Shown piece by piece: positions 1 to 7,570 of a stretch of DNA of 10,136 nucleotides. Source of the stretch: an uncultured Campylobacter sp. Lineage in GTDB: Bacteria > Campylobacterota > Campylobacteria > Campylobacterales > Campylobacteraceae. A model generated the notes under the pieces. That model ran no database searches. It had not been told where the DNA came from and saw only the letters and a list, made by a program, of their open reading frames with translations. The number at the start of each line of letters is the position of its first letter. Position 1 is the stretch's first letter. Position numbers and translations under genes: made by a program. The stretch covers positions 1 through 10,136 of the forward strand of contig CALBNA010000033.1 of NCBI GenBank assembly GCA_937896205.1, written 5' to 3'.

Positions 1-31
1 TCGTGGGCTCGGAGATGTGTATAAGAGACAG
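1..31 (+). other. Nextera read-2 transposase adapter remnant (artefact)
   Basis: These bases match, from memory, the 3' 31 bases of the Illumina Nextera/Tn5 read-2 adapter, ending in the 19-bp mosaic end (AGATGTGTATAAGAGACAG at 13-31). This is library-preparation sequence, not genome. Bacterial sequence starts at base 32. The adapter places an in-frame TAA at 22-24 in front of the pglF frame, which makes the GTG at 34 look like a start codon when it is not. Confidence 0.97.
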
Positions 32-33
32 GC

Positions 34-1485
34 GTGATTTTTATCGACGCCGTTATCTCGTGCCTGCTAATCGGAAATTTAAGGATCGCCAAGCGTATGT
101 TTTTAGACTTTTCTAAAAAGCCGCACACGGGCGAGCCTTGCGTCGTTATCGGCGCCACGTCAAAGGCGCTTCACGTTTTAAAGGGACTTAGGCAGGGCTA
201 CATCGACCTTTATGCCGTGGGCGTGGTAGACGGCAGGAGCGATCTAGTCGGCACTTACTGCGACGGATTTTTGGTGCAGCCAAAGAGCGAAATCGCAAAT
301 TTGATCAAAGAATACAACGTAAAAACCGCCATTATCGCGCTTGCGCTAGGTCAAGACGAGCTAGCGGAGCTTTTTGACGAGCTTACGGCTTACGGTATCC
401 GCGATATCAAGATTTTTTCTATGTTTGGTACCGGTAAGGACGCCATCAAGGATATCTCGATCGAGGATCTGCTAGCTAGAAAGCCAAAAGACCTAGACAG
501 CAGCGCGGTGGAGAAGTTTTTAGGCGGTAAGGTCGTTTTGGTTACGGGAGCGGGAGGCAGTATCGGTAGCGAAATTTGCAAGCAGTGCCTCAAATTTGGC
601 GTAAGCAAGCTAATCATGATCGATCACAGCGAGTTTAATCTCTATAAAATCGGCGAGATAACTCACAGCGACAAAACCGTGAGTAAGATGATAAATATCG
701 TAAACGAGGCCGATCTGCGCACGGTTTTTGAGGAGTTTAAACCGCAGATCGCGATCCACGCTGCAGCTTATAAGCATGTGCCGCTTTGCGAAGCAAACCC
801 GAAAGCTGCGGTCGTAAATAACATAATCGGCACTAAAATTTTGATCGATTTATCCATAGAATACGGCGTTAGCAAGGTCGTGATGATCTCGTCCGATAAA
901 GCTGTGCGCCCGACAAACATCATGGGCGCGACTAAACGTGTGTGCGAGCTTTACGCGCTAAACTCAAATTTGCCGGCTAAAACCGAGATCGTCGCGGTGC
1001 GCTTCGGTAACGTTCTAGGCTCTAGCGGCAGCGTAATACCGAAATTTAAAGAGCAAATCGAAAACAACAAGCCGCTAACCGTCACGCACCCTGATATCAC
1101 GAGGTACTTTATGCTAGTTTCCGAGGCCTGTCAGCTCGTGCTTCAGGCCGCCTCGATCGCAAAGGGCGGCGAGCTTTTCGTGCTTGATATGGGCGAGCCG
1201 ATAAAAATCGCCGATCTAGCTAAAAAGATGCTGATTTTATCAAACAAGGAGCATCTGGGCGTCGAATTTGTCGGCCTTCGCCCTGGAGAGAAGCTTTACG
1301 AGGAGCTTTTAATCAATAAAGACGACGTAAAAACCGAGTTTCAGTCTATTTTCGTGACGCACTCGGGCGAATACGACGTGGCTAAACTAAACGAGCAAAT
1401 CGAAAATTTAACACACGCGGACGACGTCGCGGCGGCGCTCAAAGAGATCGTACCGGAGTTTAATCACGCGCTAAATAAGGAATAA
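34..1485 (+). CDS. pglF: UDP-N-acetylglucosamine 4,6-dehydratase PglF, 5'-truncated
   Basis: Membrane-bound dehydratase that converts UDP-GlcNAc to the 4-keto-6-deoxy sugar, the first step towards diNAcBac in Campylobacter N-linked protein glycosylation. The visible 483 residues begin with the end of a hydrophobic membrane segment (about 1-16), then an N-terminal Rossmann-like domain (about 35-130), then the extended SDR dehydratase domain with the NAD-binding loop TGAGGSIG at 171-178, HAAAYKHVP at 242-250 and the active-site stretch [17 protein letters not shown] at 286-302. Met297 replaces the usual SDR Tyr, as is typical of this family. C. jejuni PglF is about 590 residues, so about 107 N-terminal residues with the other membrane helices are missing. 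The apparent GTG start is produced by the adapter stop codon and should not be taken as the real start. The gene ends 2 nt before pglG. The closest alternative is another FlaA1/CapD-type dehydratase, but the pglG neighbour supports PglF. Confidence 0.93.
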   Translation: MIFIDAVISCLLIGNLRIAKRMFLDFSKKPHTGEPCVVIGATSKALHVLKGLRQGYIDLYAVGVVDGRSDLVGTYCDGFLVQPKSEIANLIKEYNVKTAIIALALGQDELAELFDELTAYGIRDIKIFSMFGTGKDAIKDISIEDLLARKPKDLDSSAVEKFLGGKVVLVTGAGGSIGSEICKQCLKFGVSKLIMIDHSEFNLYKIGEITHSDKTVSKMINIVNEADLRTVFEEFKPQIAIHAAAYKHVPLCEANPKAAVVNNIIGTKILIDLSIEYGVSKVVMISSDKAVRPTNIMGATKRVCELYALNSNLPAKTEIVAVRFGNVLGSSGSVIPKFKEQIENNKPLTVTHPDITRYFMLVSEACQLVLQAASIAKGGELFVLDMGEPIKIADLAKKMLILSNKEHLGVEFVGLRPGEKLYEELLINKDDVKTEFQSIFVTHSGEYDVAKLNEQIENLTHADDVAAALKEIVPEFNHALNKE

Positions 1486-1487
1486 AT

Positions 1488-2384
1488 TTGACGCTGCAAG
1501 ATATACAGAGGTTTTCGGAGTTAAGATATAAGGCTAGAGCCTATATATGCTATCTTTTTAGTAAAAATTTGCCAAACAGGCTGCCGGGGGTAAACGCCGA
1601 GTCGATAAAAAGCGGCTTTGATAAAATGGCTCACGAGATAGAGGGCTTTGACGCGTTTTACGTGCTTGACGCAAACGGCGTACAAATAGGCGACACCGTA
1701 AGCCTAAACGAAAAATACAAAGCCGGCGGCGGCGAAAACTGTAGCAATAAGTCTTATTATTACACCGCGGTGCGCGAGAAGCGCTGCGTGCTAAGCGACC
1801 CGTATCCGTCCTCGCTCACGGGCGAACTGTGCGTGACGGCGTCCACTCCGATATATGATGATAAGGGAGAGCTAAAATTTGTCGCGTGTATCGACGTTTC
1901 GCTAGAAAATATCCTAACCATCGTCTCCCACGGCAAGCTAGAGAGCTACTTCGGTAAATTTCTTAAGGTCGTTTACGCCGCATTTTCGGTCGCGCTTTTT
2001 ACCATAGCCTTGTTTTTGTTCGCCGACGCGCTCAAGGGGCTTTTGGCTAATGATCTTTTAAATATCGAAGTAGAAAAGATGTTTGAGCACACGATCGTGC
2101 TGACGCTGGCGCTTGCGATCTTTGATCTGGTTAAAGCGATATTTGAAGAAGAGGTGCTGGGTAAAAGCAAGCGCAATGAAGATATGGAAAACAAAACGAT
2201 GATTAGATTTATCGGGTCGATCATCATCGCGCTTGCTATCGAGGCGCTGATGCTCGTGTTTAAATTTGCCATCACGGCGCCCGATCACATCATAAACGCG
2301 ATCTATCTCATCGGCGGCGTTGCGATATTGATGATCGCGCTTAGCATCTATCTTTTTGCTACCAAGCAAAGGAGCTCGCATTGA
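1488..2384 (+). CDS. pglG: PglG-like membrane protein with N-terminal PDC/Cache-like domain
   Basis: A 298-residue membrane protein of unknown biochemical role, encoded directly after pglF as PglG is in C. jejuni, and of about the same length. Residues about 40-145 resemble a PDC/Cache sensor fold: FYVLDANGVQIGD (57-69), then YYYTAVREKRCVLSDPYPS (90-108), TGELCVTASTPIYDDKG (111-127) and a final VACIDVSL strand. Hydrophobic helices follow at about 158-180, 229-250 and 267-292, with an amphipathic stretch near 190-220. There is no clear membrane helix or signal peptide before the sensor domain. Five Cys residues are present (21, 85, 100, 115, 134). The TTG start at 1488 is chosen because AAGGA lies 6 nt upstream, no ATG is available nearby, and the next in-frame Met (47) would remove the start of the domain. 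The 3' end overlaps hisH by 4 nt. The name rests on synteny and architecture; the function is not established. Confidence 0.78.
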   Translation: MTLQDIQRFSELRYKARAYICYLFSKNLPNRLPGVNAESIKSGFDKMAHEIEGFDAFYVLDANGVQIGDTVSLNEKYKAGGGENCSNKSYYYTAVREKRCVLSDPYPSSLTGELCVTASTPIYDDKGELKFVACIDVSLENILTIVSHGKLESYFGKFLKVVYAAFSVALFTIALFLFADALKGLLANDLLNIEVEKMFEHTIVLTLALAIFDLVKAIFEEEVLGKSKRNEDMENKTMIRFIGSIIIALAIEALMLVFKFAITAPDHIINAIYLIGGVAILMIALSIYLFATKQRSSH

Positions 2385-2992
2385 TCGGCATCATCGACTA
2401 CGGCGCGGGAAATTTAAGAAGCGTTTTAAACGCGTTTGAGAGTTTAAATTTAAAGGCGAAACTCGTCGGTCGCGGCGAGGAACTGGGTAAATTTGACAAG
2501 ATTATTTTGCCTGGCGTCGGAGCTTTTGGCGAAGCGATGCAAAAGCTAAAAGATAGAAATTTTATCCCCGCGATAAAAGAGGCCGTAGCCGGCGGAAAGC
2601 CGTTTTTGGGCATTTGTCTGGGTATGCAGCTGCTTTTTGAGCAAAGCGAGGAGTTTGGCGTAAATGAGGGGCTCGGGCTCGTAAAAGGGCGAGTGGTTAA
2701 ATTTGACCCGTCCAAATTTGACGCTCCGCTAAAGGTGCCGCACACCGGGTGGAATACGATAAATTTTACCAAGCAAACGCCGATAAATAAAGATCTAGCG
2801 GCTAGCGAGTATTTATACTTCGTGCACTCTTATCACGTAGTTTGCGATGATGACGCGGCGCTTGGCTTTACCGAGTACGGCTATAAATTCGTAAGCGCGG
2901 TACATAAAGATAACATTTTCGGCTTTCAGCCGCACCCCGAAAAGAGCCATGAGACGGGACTAAAAATTTTACGAAATTTCGGAGAGATGTGA
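2381..2992 (+). CDS. hisH: Imidazole glycerol phosphate synthase, glutamine amidotransferase subunit HisH
   Basis: Class I glutamine amidotransferase subunit that hydrolyses glutamine and passes ammonia to HisF, forming IGP and AICAR in histidine biosynthesis. The 203 residues match the family length. Visible are the N-terminal [10 protein letters not shown], the oxyanion-loop region PGVGAFG (44-50), the nucleophile Cys79 in [12 protein letters not shown], and the His185/Glu187 pair in [10 protein letters not shown]. The start is TTG at 2381, inside the last codons of pglG (TTGA overlap 2381-2384), with a strong AAAGGAG 6 nt upstream; the family N-terminus begins here, so the non-ATG start is well supported. 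The stop codon overlaps the hisA start by 1 nt. HisF, its obligate partner, is not in the window. HisH paralogues also serve surface-sugar amidation next to a HisF paralogue, but the coupling to hisA argues for the histidine role. Confidence 0.95.
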   Translation: MIGIIDYGAGNLRSVLNAFESLNLKAKLVGRGEELGKFDKIILPGVGAFGEAMQKLKDRNFIPAIKEAVAGGKPFLGICLGMQLLFEQSEEFGVNEGLGLVKGRVVKFDPSKFDAPLKVPHTGWNTINFTKQTPINKDLAASEYLYFVHSYHVVCDDDAALGFTEYGYKFVSAVHKDNIFGFQPHPEKSHETGLKILRNFGEM

Positions 2993-3702
2993 TGGAAATT
3001 TTCCCTGCGATAGATTTAAAAGAGGGTAAGGCGGTTCGGCTTTTTAAAGGCGAGATGAATAGTGCGAAAATCTACTCGGACGCGCCGTGGGAGCTAGCCA
3101 AAAGATTTGAAGATATGGGCGCAAAGTGGCTTCACGTCGTCGATCTTGATGGGGCGTTTGCGGGCGAAGCGGTAAATCTAAAAACCGTAGAAAAGATCGC
3201 AAAAGCCGCAAATTTGCAAATCCAAATCGGCGGCGGTATACGCGATGAAGCGCGAATAAAAAGCTACCTTGATAGCGGCATAACGCGCGTTATCTTGGGC
3301 TCGGTCGCGCTAAAAGATCCGAATTTTACTAAAGAAATGGCGCAAAAGTATCGCGTCGCCGTCGGCATAGACGCAAAAGAGGGCTTCGTCGCGGTGCAGG
3401 GCTGGGCGGAGGTGTCGCAGATGAGGGCGACCGAGCTAGCGACTAAATTTGCCGGGGCCGGAGTCGAAGCGATAATCTGCACCGATATCTCAAAAGACGG
3501 CACCCTTAGCGGCGTGAACGTGGAGTTTACCTCGCAAATCGCAAAGGCAAGCGTCATAAATACGATCGCAAGCGGCGGCGTAAAAGATATCTCCGATATC
3601 GAGGCGCTAAAACGCGCAGGAGACGTTTACGGCGCGATCGTGGGTAAGGCGTACTACGAGGGGACCCTTGATCTAAAAGAGGCTTTTAAACTGGGTCGCT
3701 AA
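2992..3702 (+). CDS. hisA: ProFAR isomerase HisA
   Basis: (Beta/alpha)8-barrel enzyme 1-(5-phosphoribosyl)-5-[(5-phosphoribosylamino)methylideneamino]imidazole-4-carboxamide isomerase, which makes PRFAR, the substrate of HisF/HisH. With the ATG at 2992 the protein is 236 residues. Motifs follow the barrel order: [13 protein letters not shown] with Asp8, VVDLDGA (49-55), IGGGIRD (79-85), ILGSVAL (101-107), VGIDA (124-128), [12 protein letters not shown] with Asp169, ASGGV and IVGKAYYEG. Asp8 and Asp169 occupy the catalytic base and acid positions. A GTG at 2989 would add one Met, but ATG 2992 is preferred: it shares its A with the hisH TGA and has GGAGAG 5 nt upstream. This TGATG junction implies coupled translation with hisH. 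The gene is followed by a 66-bp gap with a new promoter, so it is probably the last gene of the pgl-his unit, although no terminator hairpin is seen. Confidence 0.95.
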   Translation: MEIFPAIDLKEGKAVRLFKGEMNSAKIYSDAPWELAKRFEDMGAKWLHVVDLDGAFAGEAVNLKTVEKIAKAANLQIQIGGGIRDEARIKSYLDSGITRVILGSVALKDPNFTKEMAQKYRVAVGIDAKEGFVAVQGWAEVSQMRATELATKFAGAGVEAIICTDISKDGTLSGVNVEFTSQIAKASVINTIASGGVKDISDIEALKRAGDVYGAIVGKAYYEGTLDLKEAFKLGR

Positions 3703-3746
3703 AATTTTAAAGTAAATTTAAATATAAAATTTGCTAGAATTGGACA
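3703..3746 (+). promoter_or_regulatory. Extended -10 promoter for the cheY unit
   Basis: The gap before cheY contains TTTGCTAGAAT (3730-3740): a TG dinucleotide one base before the -10 hexamer TAGAAT (3735-3740). Upstream, 3703-3730 is almost pure A/T with phased A and T runs and no -35 box, the usual design of Campylobacter sigma-70 promoters. Transcription would start around 3746, giving a leader of about 20 nt before the cheY start. This is the only clear intergenic promoter between pglF and pssA. Confidence 0.72.
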
Positions 3747-3768
3747 TTTTTTAAAAAAGGATACGATT

Positions 3769-4134
3769 GTGAAAATATTAGTAGTCGACGACAGCTCTAC
3801 TATGAGAAGAATCATAAAAAACACTCTGCAAAGGCTCGGACATCAAGAAATTTTAGAGGCTGAGCACGGAGTCGAAGCGTGGCAAATTTTGGGCCAACAT
3901 AGCGATATAAACGTGCTTATCACCGACTGGAATATGCCTGAGATGAACGGCCTTGAGCTAGTAAAAAAAGTCCGCGCCGAGGCAAAATACGTCGATATGC
4001 CTATCATCATGGTAACGACCGAGGGCGGTAAGGCTGAGGTCATCACCGCGCTAAAAGCAGGCGTCAATAACTACATCGTAAAACCGTTTACGCCGCAAGT
4101 TTTAAAAGAAAAACTTGAAGACGTCTTAGGCTAA
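3769..4134 (+). CDS. cheY: Chemotaxis response regulator CheY
   Basis: Single-domain receiver protein that is phosphorylated by CheA and then binds the flagellar switch (FliM) to change motor rotation. The 121 residues form one REC domain with no output domain. Acidic pocket residues Asp7 and Asp8 (VVDDSS), phospho-acceptor Asp53 (ITDWNMPEM), switch Thr83 (MVTTEGG), aromatic Tyr102 and Lys105 (YIVKPFTP) are all present at the spacings seen in E. coli CheY (D57, T87, Y106, K109). The start is GTG at 3769, with AGGA 7 nt upstream; the next Met (12) would delete the acidic pair, so the GTG is needed. It is the first gene after the promoter at 3703-3746 and is followed 12 nt later by prmA. The cheY-prmA-ftsH order is shared, from memory, with C. 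jejuni and H. pylori. Confidence 0.97.
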   Translation: MKILVVDDSSTMRRIIKNTLQRLGHQEILEAEHGVEAWQILGQHSDINVLITDWNMPEMNGLELVKKVRAEAKYVDMPIIMVTTEGGKAEVITALKAGVNNYIVKPFTPQVLKEKLEDVLG

Positions 4135-4146
4135 AAGAGCGTAAAT

Positions 4147-4977
4147 TTGAAAGATAAATTTTACGAGCTTGAAGTTCTTTGCTCACAGGAGCTTCGCGAG
4201 CTTTTTGAGGATCTCGTTTTTTCTTTGGGCGTTACTTGCACGCAGGAGACTACGGGCGGGTTTATCATCCGAGACGAAGACGAGCTAGACGAAGTGGAAT
4301 TTGGCCTGCAAGAATACGCAAAATCTCTACAAAATGCGCTCGGCCGCGAGATCGAATTTAAGATAACAAAAAGCCAAAAAGAAAATAAAGACTGGCTAAA
4401 CGAATACAAAAAAAACGTAAGACCGATAGAGATCGGTAAATTTTACATTCACCCAAGCTGGGAAGAGTCTAAAGACGGGTTTGAAAATATCATCATCGAC
4501 CCCGCTCTTGCCTTTGGTTCGGGTCACCACGAGAGTACGAGCGCTTGCATAGAGTATCTGCAAAAATATGCCGCAAACGGTATGAGTGCGCTTGATGTAG
4601 GCTGCGGAAGCGGAATACTAAGCATCGCCCTAGCAAAGCTAGGATGCGTCACGGATGCCTGCGATACGGACGAGCAAGCAGTGCAAAGCTCGCATAAAAA
4701 CGCCGAGCTAAACGGAGTTAAATTTAATCAAATTTGGACCGGTTCGGTGGCGAATTTGGATAAAAAATACGACGTCGTCGTCGCAAACATAATCGCCGAC
4801 GTGATACTAATGCTAAAAAATGATCTGATAAATTTGCTAAAAGAGAGATCATATCTTGTTTTAGCAGGCGTTTTGGATAAATACGAAACGCGAATTTTAG
4901 AGGCTTTTTCGTCGCTCAAACTGGTAGAAAATCAAACCAAAAACGAGTGGAAAAGCTTCGTATTTCAAAAAGCGTAA
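4147..4977 (+). CDS. prmA: Ribosomal protein L11 methyltransferase PrmA
   Basis: SAM-dependent enzyme that methylates ribosomal protein L11. The 276 residues include an N-terminal L11-binding region (about 1-85) and a class I methyltransferase domain with DPALAFGSGHHES (118-130), the SAM-binding glycine loop LDVGCGSGILSIALAKLG (149-166), an acidic end of strand 2 (ACDTDEQA), and VVANIIADVI (211-220), the N-(I/P)-type motif expected for the family. The start is TTG at 4147: upstream the frame is closed by a stop at 4132-4134, there is no ATG, and the next internal Met is at residue 146. The ribosome-binding site is weak (AAGAG, 7 nt away), so translation may depend partly on the preceding cheY. 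ftsH starts 18 nt downstream. Confidence 0.93.
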   Translation: MKDKFYELEVLCSQELRELFEDLVFSLGVTCTQETTGGFIIRDEDELDEVEFGLQEYAKSLQNALGREIEFKITKSQKENKDWLNEYKKNVRPIEIGKFYIHPSWEESKDGFENIIIDPALAFGSGHHESTSACIEYLQKYAANGMSALDVGCGSGILSIALAKLGCVTDACDTDEQAVQSSHKNAELNGVKFNQIWTGSVANLDKKYDVVVANIIADVILMLKNDLINLLKERSYLVLAGVLDKYETRILEAFSSLKLVENQTKNEWKSFVFQKA

Positions 4978-4995
4978 AATAATTTAAGGAAGATA

Positions 4996-6921
4996 ATGGA
5001 TAATAGAAAAAACGATGATAAAAATTTAAATAATGGTGGAAATAATTTTTTTAATAAAAATCCGATTTTGATTTTCGCCATTTTTGCTATCATAATAGTG
5101 GTAGCATTTCGCGGGCTCGGAGGCGGCGAGATGGACGGTACGCTACTAGGACAGAGCGCGGCCGGCTCAAAAAGTACCTCGTACTCCGAGATAAAAGAGA
5201 TGATAAAAAACAAGCAAGTAGCGCAGGTGGGCATCTCCGAAACCTCGATAAAAGCCGTGGATAACGGCGGCAGAACATACTTTGCCAAAAGAGTAAACGA
5301 CCCAACGCTAGTGCCGATTTTGGAGGAGCAAAAGATCCCTTATGGAGCGTATAGCGAGACGAACTGGTTTACCGAAATGCTCTTTTCGTGGGTGCTTCCT
5401 ATTTTTATTTTCTTTGGAATTTGGATGTTTTTGGCTAGCCGCATGCAGCGAAATATGGGCGGCGGTATCCTTGGGATGGGAAGCTCTAAAAAGCTTGTAA
5501 ACTCTGAAAAGCCGAAGGTTAAATTTGCCGACGTGGCGGGCGTGCAGGAAGCAAAAGAAGAAGTTAAAGAGATTGTGGATTTCTTAAAGCACCCTGATAG
5601 ATATATAAATTTGGGCGCAAAAATCCCAAAAGGCGTGCTTTTGGTTGGACCTCCGGGTACGGGTAAAACCTTGCTTGCAAAGGCCGTCGCGGGCGAAGCA
5701 GATGTGCCGTTTTTCTCAGTTTCTGGATCAAGTTTTATCGAGATGTTTGTCGGCGTGGGTGCTAGCCGCGTGAGAGATCTTTTTGAAAATGCGAAAAAAG
5801 AAGCTCCGGCGATCGTTTTTATAGATGAGATCGACGCTATCGGCAAAAGCCGCGCAGCTAGCGGAATGATCGGCGGAAACGACGAGCGCGAGCAAACGCT
5901 AAACCAGCTTTTAGCCGAGATGGACGGCTTTAGCTCGGATGCGTCGCCCGTTATCGTGCTTGCTGCAACCAACCGTCCGGAGGTGCTTGACGCAGCGCTT
6001 TTAAGGCCGGGCAGATTTGACAGGCAGGTGCTTGTCGATAAGCCTGATTTTAAAGGCAGGATCGAAATTTTACGCGTACATATAAAAGATATTAAGCTTG
6101 ACCATAGCGTTAGTATCGAGGATATCGCACGCATGACGGCAGGTCTTGCGGGGGCGGATCTAGCAAATATCATAAACGAAGCCGCGCTACTAGCGGGCAG
6201 AAAAGAAAAAGGCAAAGTCGAGCAGGCTGATTTGCTTGAGGCTGTCGAGCGAGCGATCGCTGGTCTTGAGAAAAAATCTCGACGTATAAATCCGAAAGAA
6301 AAGCGTATTGTAGCCTATCACGAGAGTGGACACGCTCTTATAGCAGAGACGACAAAGGGTGCAAACAGAGTCACTAAGGTGTCGATCATACCGCGCGGAC
6401 TTGCGGCGCTTGGCTACACGCTTCATACTCCTGAAGAGAATAAATTTATGATGCAGCGCCACGAGCTGATGGCTGAAGTGGATGTGCTTTTAGCCGGACG
6501 TGCGGCAGAAGAGGTCTTTATAAAAGAGATTTCGACCGGTGCGGGTAACGACCTAGAGCGCGCGACCGATATACTTCGCTCGATGATCTCGATATACGGT
6601 ATGAGCGATATCGCGGGACTTATGGTGCTTGAAAAGCGCCGCAGTACTTTCCTAGCCGGCGGTCAGGCCGATAGGGACTATAGCGATAAAACGGCGGAAA
6701 AAGTGGATGAATTTATCAAAACCACGCTTGATGAGCGCTATAAACACGTACTAGAGACGCTGCGAACCTACGGCGACGCGATAGAAAAGATGGTAGAGGC
6801 GCTTTACGAAGAGGAAACTATCGAGGGTGCGAAGGTTAGAGAGATCATCTCAAACTACGAACAAGAGCGCGGCATGCCTAGCAGGCTCGTAAATTTAGAA
6901 GACAAAGAGGAACAAGCGTAA
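4996..6921 (+). CDS. ftsH: ATP-dependent zinc metalloprotease FtsH
   Basis: Inner-membrane AAA+ protease that extracts and degrades membrane and short-lived cytosolic proteins as a hexamer. The 641 residues show, in order: an Asn-rich cytoplasmic start, membrane helix 1 (about 23-38), a periplasmic domain (about 45-122), membrane helix 2 (about 126-147), then the AAA+ module with Walker A GPPGTGKT (218-225), pore loop MFVGVG (250-255), Walker B VFIDEID (274-280) and the second region of homology [20 protein letters not shown] (325-344), and the M41 peptidase with HESGH (442-446) and the third zinc ligand Asp519 in GNDLERAT. All catalytic residues are intact. The ATG at 4996 has AAGGA 5 nt upstream. 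It lies 4 nt before the Psd-like gene. In E. coli FtsH controls lipid balance by degrading LpxC; adjacency to phospholipid genes here may be related, but that is inference. Confidence 0.98.
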   Translation: MDNRKNDDKNLNNGGNNFFNKNPILIFAIFAIIIVVAFRGLGGGEMDGTLLGQSAAGSKSTSYSEIKEMIKNKQVAQVGISETSIKAVDNGGRTYFAKRVNDPTLVPILEEQKIPYGAYSETNWFTEMLFSWVLPIFIFFGIWMFLASRMQRNMGGGILGMGSSKKLVNSEKPKVKFADVAGVQEAKEEVKEIVDFLKHPDRYINLGAKIPKGVLLVGPPGTGKTLLAKAVAGEADVPFFSVSGSSFIEMFVGVGASRVRDLFENAKKEAPAIVFIDEIDAIGKSRAASGMIGGNDEREQTLNQLLAEMDGFSSDASPVIVLAATNRPEVLDAALLRPGRFDRQVLVDKPDFKGRIEILRVHIKDIKLDHSVSIEDIARMTAGLAGADLANIINEAALLAGRKEKGKVEQADLLEAVERAIAGLEKKSRRINPKEKRIVAYHESGHALIAETTKGANRVTKVSIIPRGLAALGYTLHTPEENKFMMQRHELMAEVDVLLAGRAAEEVFIKEISTGAGNDLERATDILRSMISIYGMSDIAGLMVLEKRRSTFLAGGQADRDYSDKTAEKVDEFIKTTLDERYKHVLETLRTYGDAIEKMVEALYEEETIEGAKVREIISNYEQERGMPSRLVNLEDKEEQA

Positions 6922-6925
6922 AGGT

Positions 6926-7570
6926 ATGCAAAACATCGGACTAATCGCAAAACAGGGCTACAAATACGTTTTCGTTTTAGGGCTTTTGCTTTTACTTGCG
7001 CTGATTTTGGGCGTATGTCAAATTTTATTTTTCGCGCTTTTTGCGCTCTGCGTATTTTGGTTTAGAAATCCCGAGCGAGCGCTAGGCAGCGACGATGCAT
7101 ACGCTGTGCTTAGCCCGATCGACGGCAAGATAAAAAGCATAGATAAAATTTACTATTTTGATACGCAGTGTGTTGCTATAACTATCCACAAGGGCGTGTT
7201 TGACGCGGGCGCACTCAGAGCTCCTTGCGATATGGAGCTTTTAGAAGCTAAACAAAGGCACGGACTTTTTTTGTGTAACGTCATGGAGGCTTCTAAAAAT
7301 TTAAACGAGCGAGCCTTGTTTGTTTGTAAAAATTTAGACAACAAATTTGCGATCCGCGTCATCGCAGGATCCCTTAGCAAAGGCATTTCTTTTGAAAATT
7401 TTAGCCGACTAAAAGCCGGCAGAAGATTTGGCTTTTTAAGTAGCGGCGAGGTGATTTTAATACTACCCGCAAATACTCGAATAAGCGTCAGCGTAGGCGA
7501 AAATGTCGCGAGTGCGGGCATTTTAGGGTTTTTTAGCTACGAGGAAAAAGATGCAAGACAATCAGCATAA
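6926..7570 (+). CDS. Phosphatidylserine decarboxylase-family protein, probably catalytically inactive
   Basis: A 214-residue protein of the short Psd family: a hydrophobic N-terminus (about 13-46, one or two membrane helices), FRNPERAL (46-53), SPIDGKIKS (63-71, matching the family SPADGKV with Asp65), VFDAGALRAP (91-100) and a C-terminal RFGFLSSGEVILILP (167-181). Active short Psd proteins have VFDVHVNRAP and RFGS; here the His position is Gly95 and the Gly-Ser cleavage pair that makes the pyruvoyl group appears as Gly174-Glu175. On this reading it could neither self-cleave nor decarboxylate. The comparison is from memory and one gap is needed. The position between ftsH and pssA matches C. 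jejuni Cj1115c and the uncharacterised H. pylori HP1070, where a separate psd exists (HP1357). The AAGG at 6921-6924 is too close to the ATG; GAGGA at 6907-6911 is 14 nt away, so coupling to ftsH is likely. It overlaps pssA by 20 nt. Confidence 0.8.
   Translation: MQNIGLIAKQGYKYVFVLGLLLLLALILGVCQILFFALFALCVFWFRNPERALGSDDAYAVLSPIDGKIKSIDKIYYFDTQCVAITIHKGVFDAGALRAPCDMELLEAKQRHGLFLCNVMEASKNLNERALFVCKNLDNKFAIRVIAGSLSKGISFENFSRLKAGRRFGFLSSGEVILILPANTRISVSVGENVASAGILGFFSYEEKDARQSA

Noticed and set aside
34-36. GTG at 34 as the true start of pglF
   Set aside because: The family has about 107 more N-terminal residues with membrane helices, and the upstream stop belongs to the sequencing adapter, so the gene is truncated rather than short.
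2989-2991. GTG at 2989 as the start of hisA
   Set aside because: It only adds one Met before the ATG at 2992, which has better ribosome-binding-site spacing and fits the family N-terminus.
3703-3768. Terminator for the pgl-his unit after hisA
   Set aside because: The gap is almost all A/T with no stable GC stem; only the cheY promoter is supported.
5340-6215. Long open frame (291 codons) on the minus strand inside ftsH
   Set aside because: It lies wholly opposite the highly conserved AAA+ region of ftsH, its product resembles no protein family I know (Ser/Ile/Pro-rich), and no ribosome-binding site was noted. It is a codon-bias shadow.
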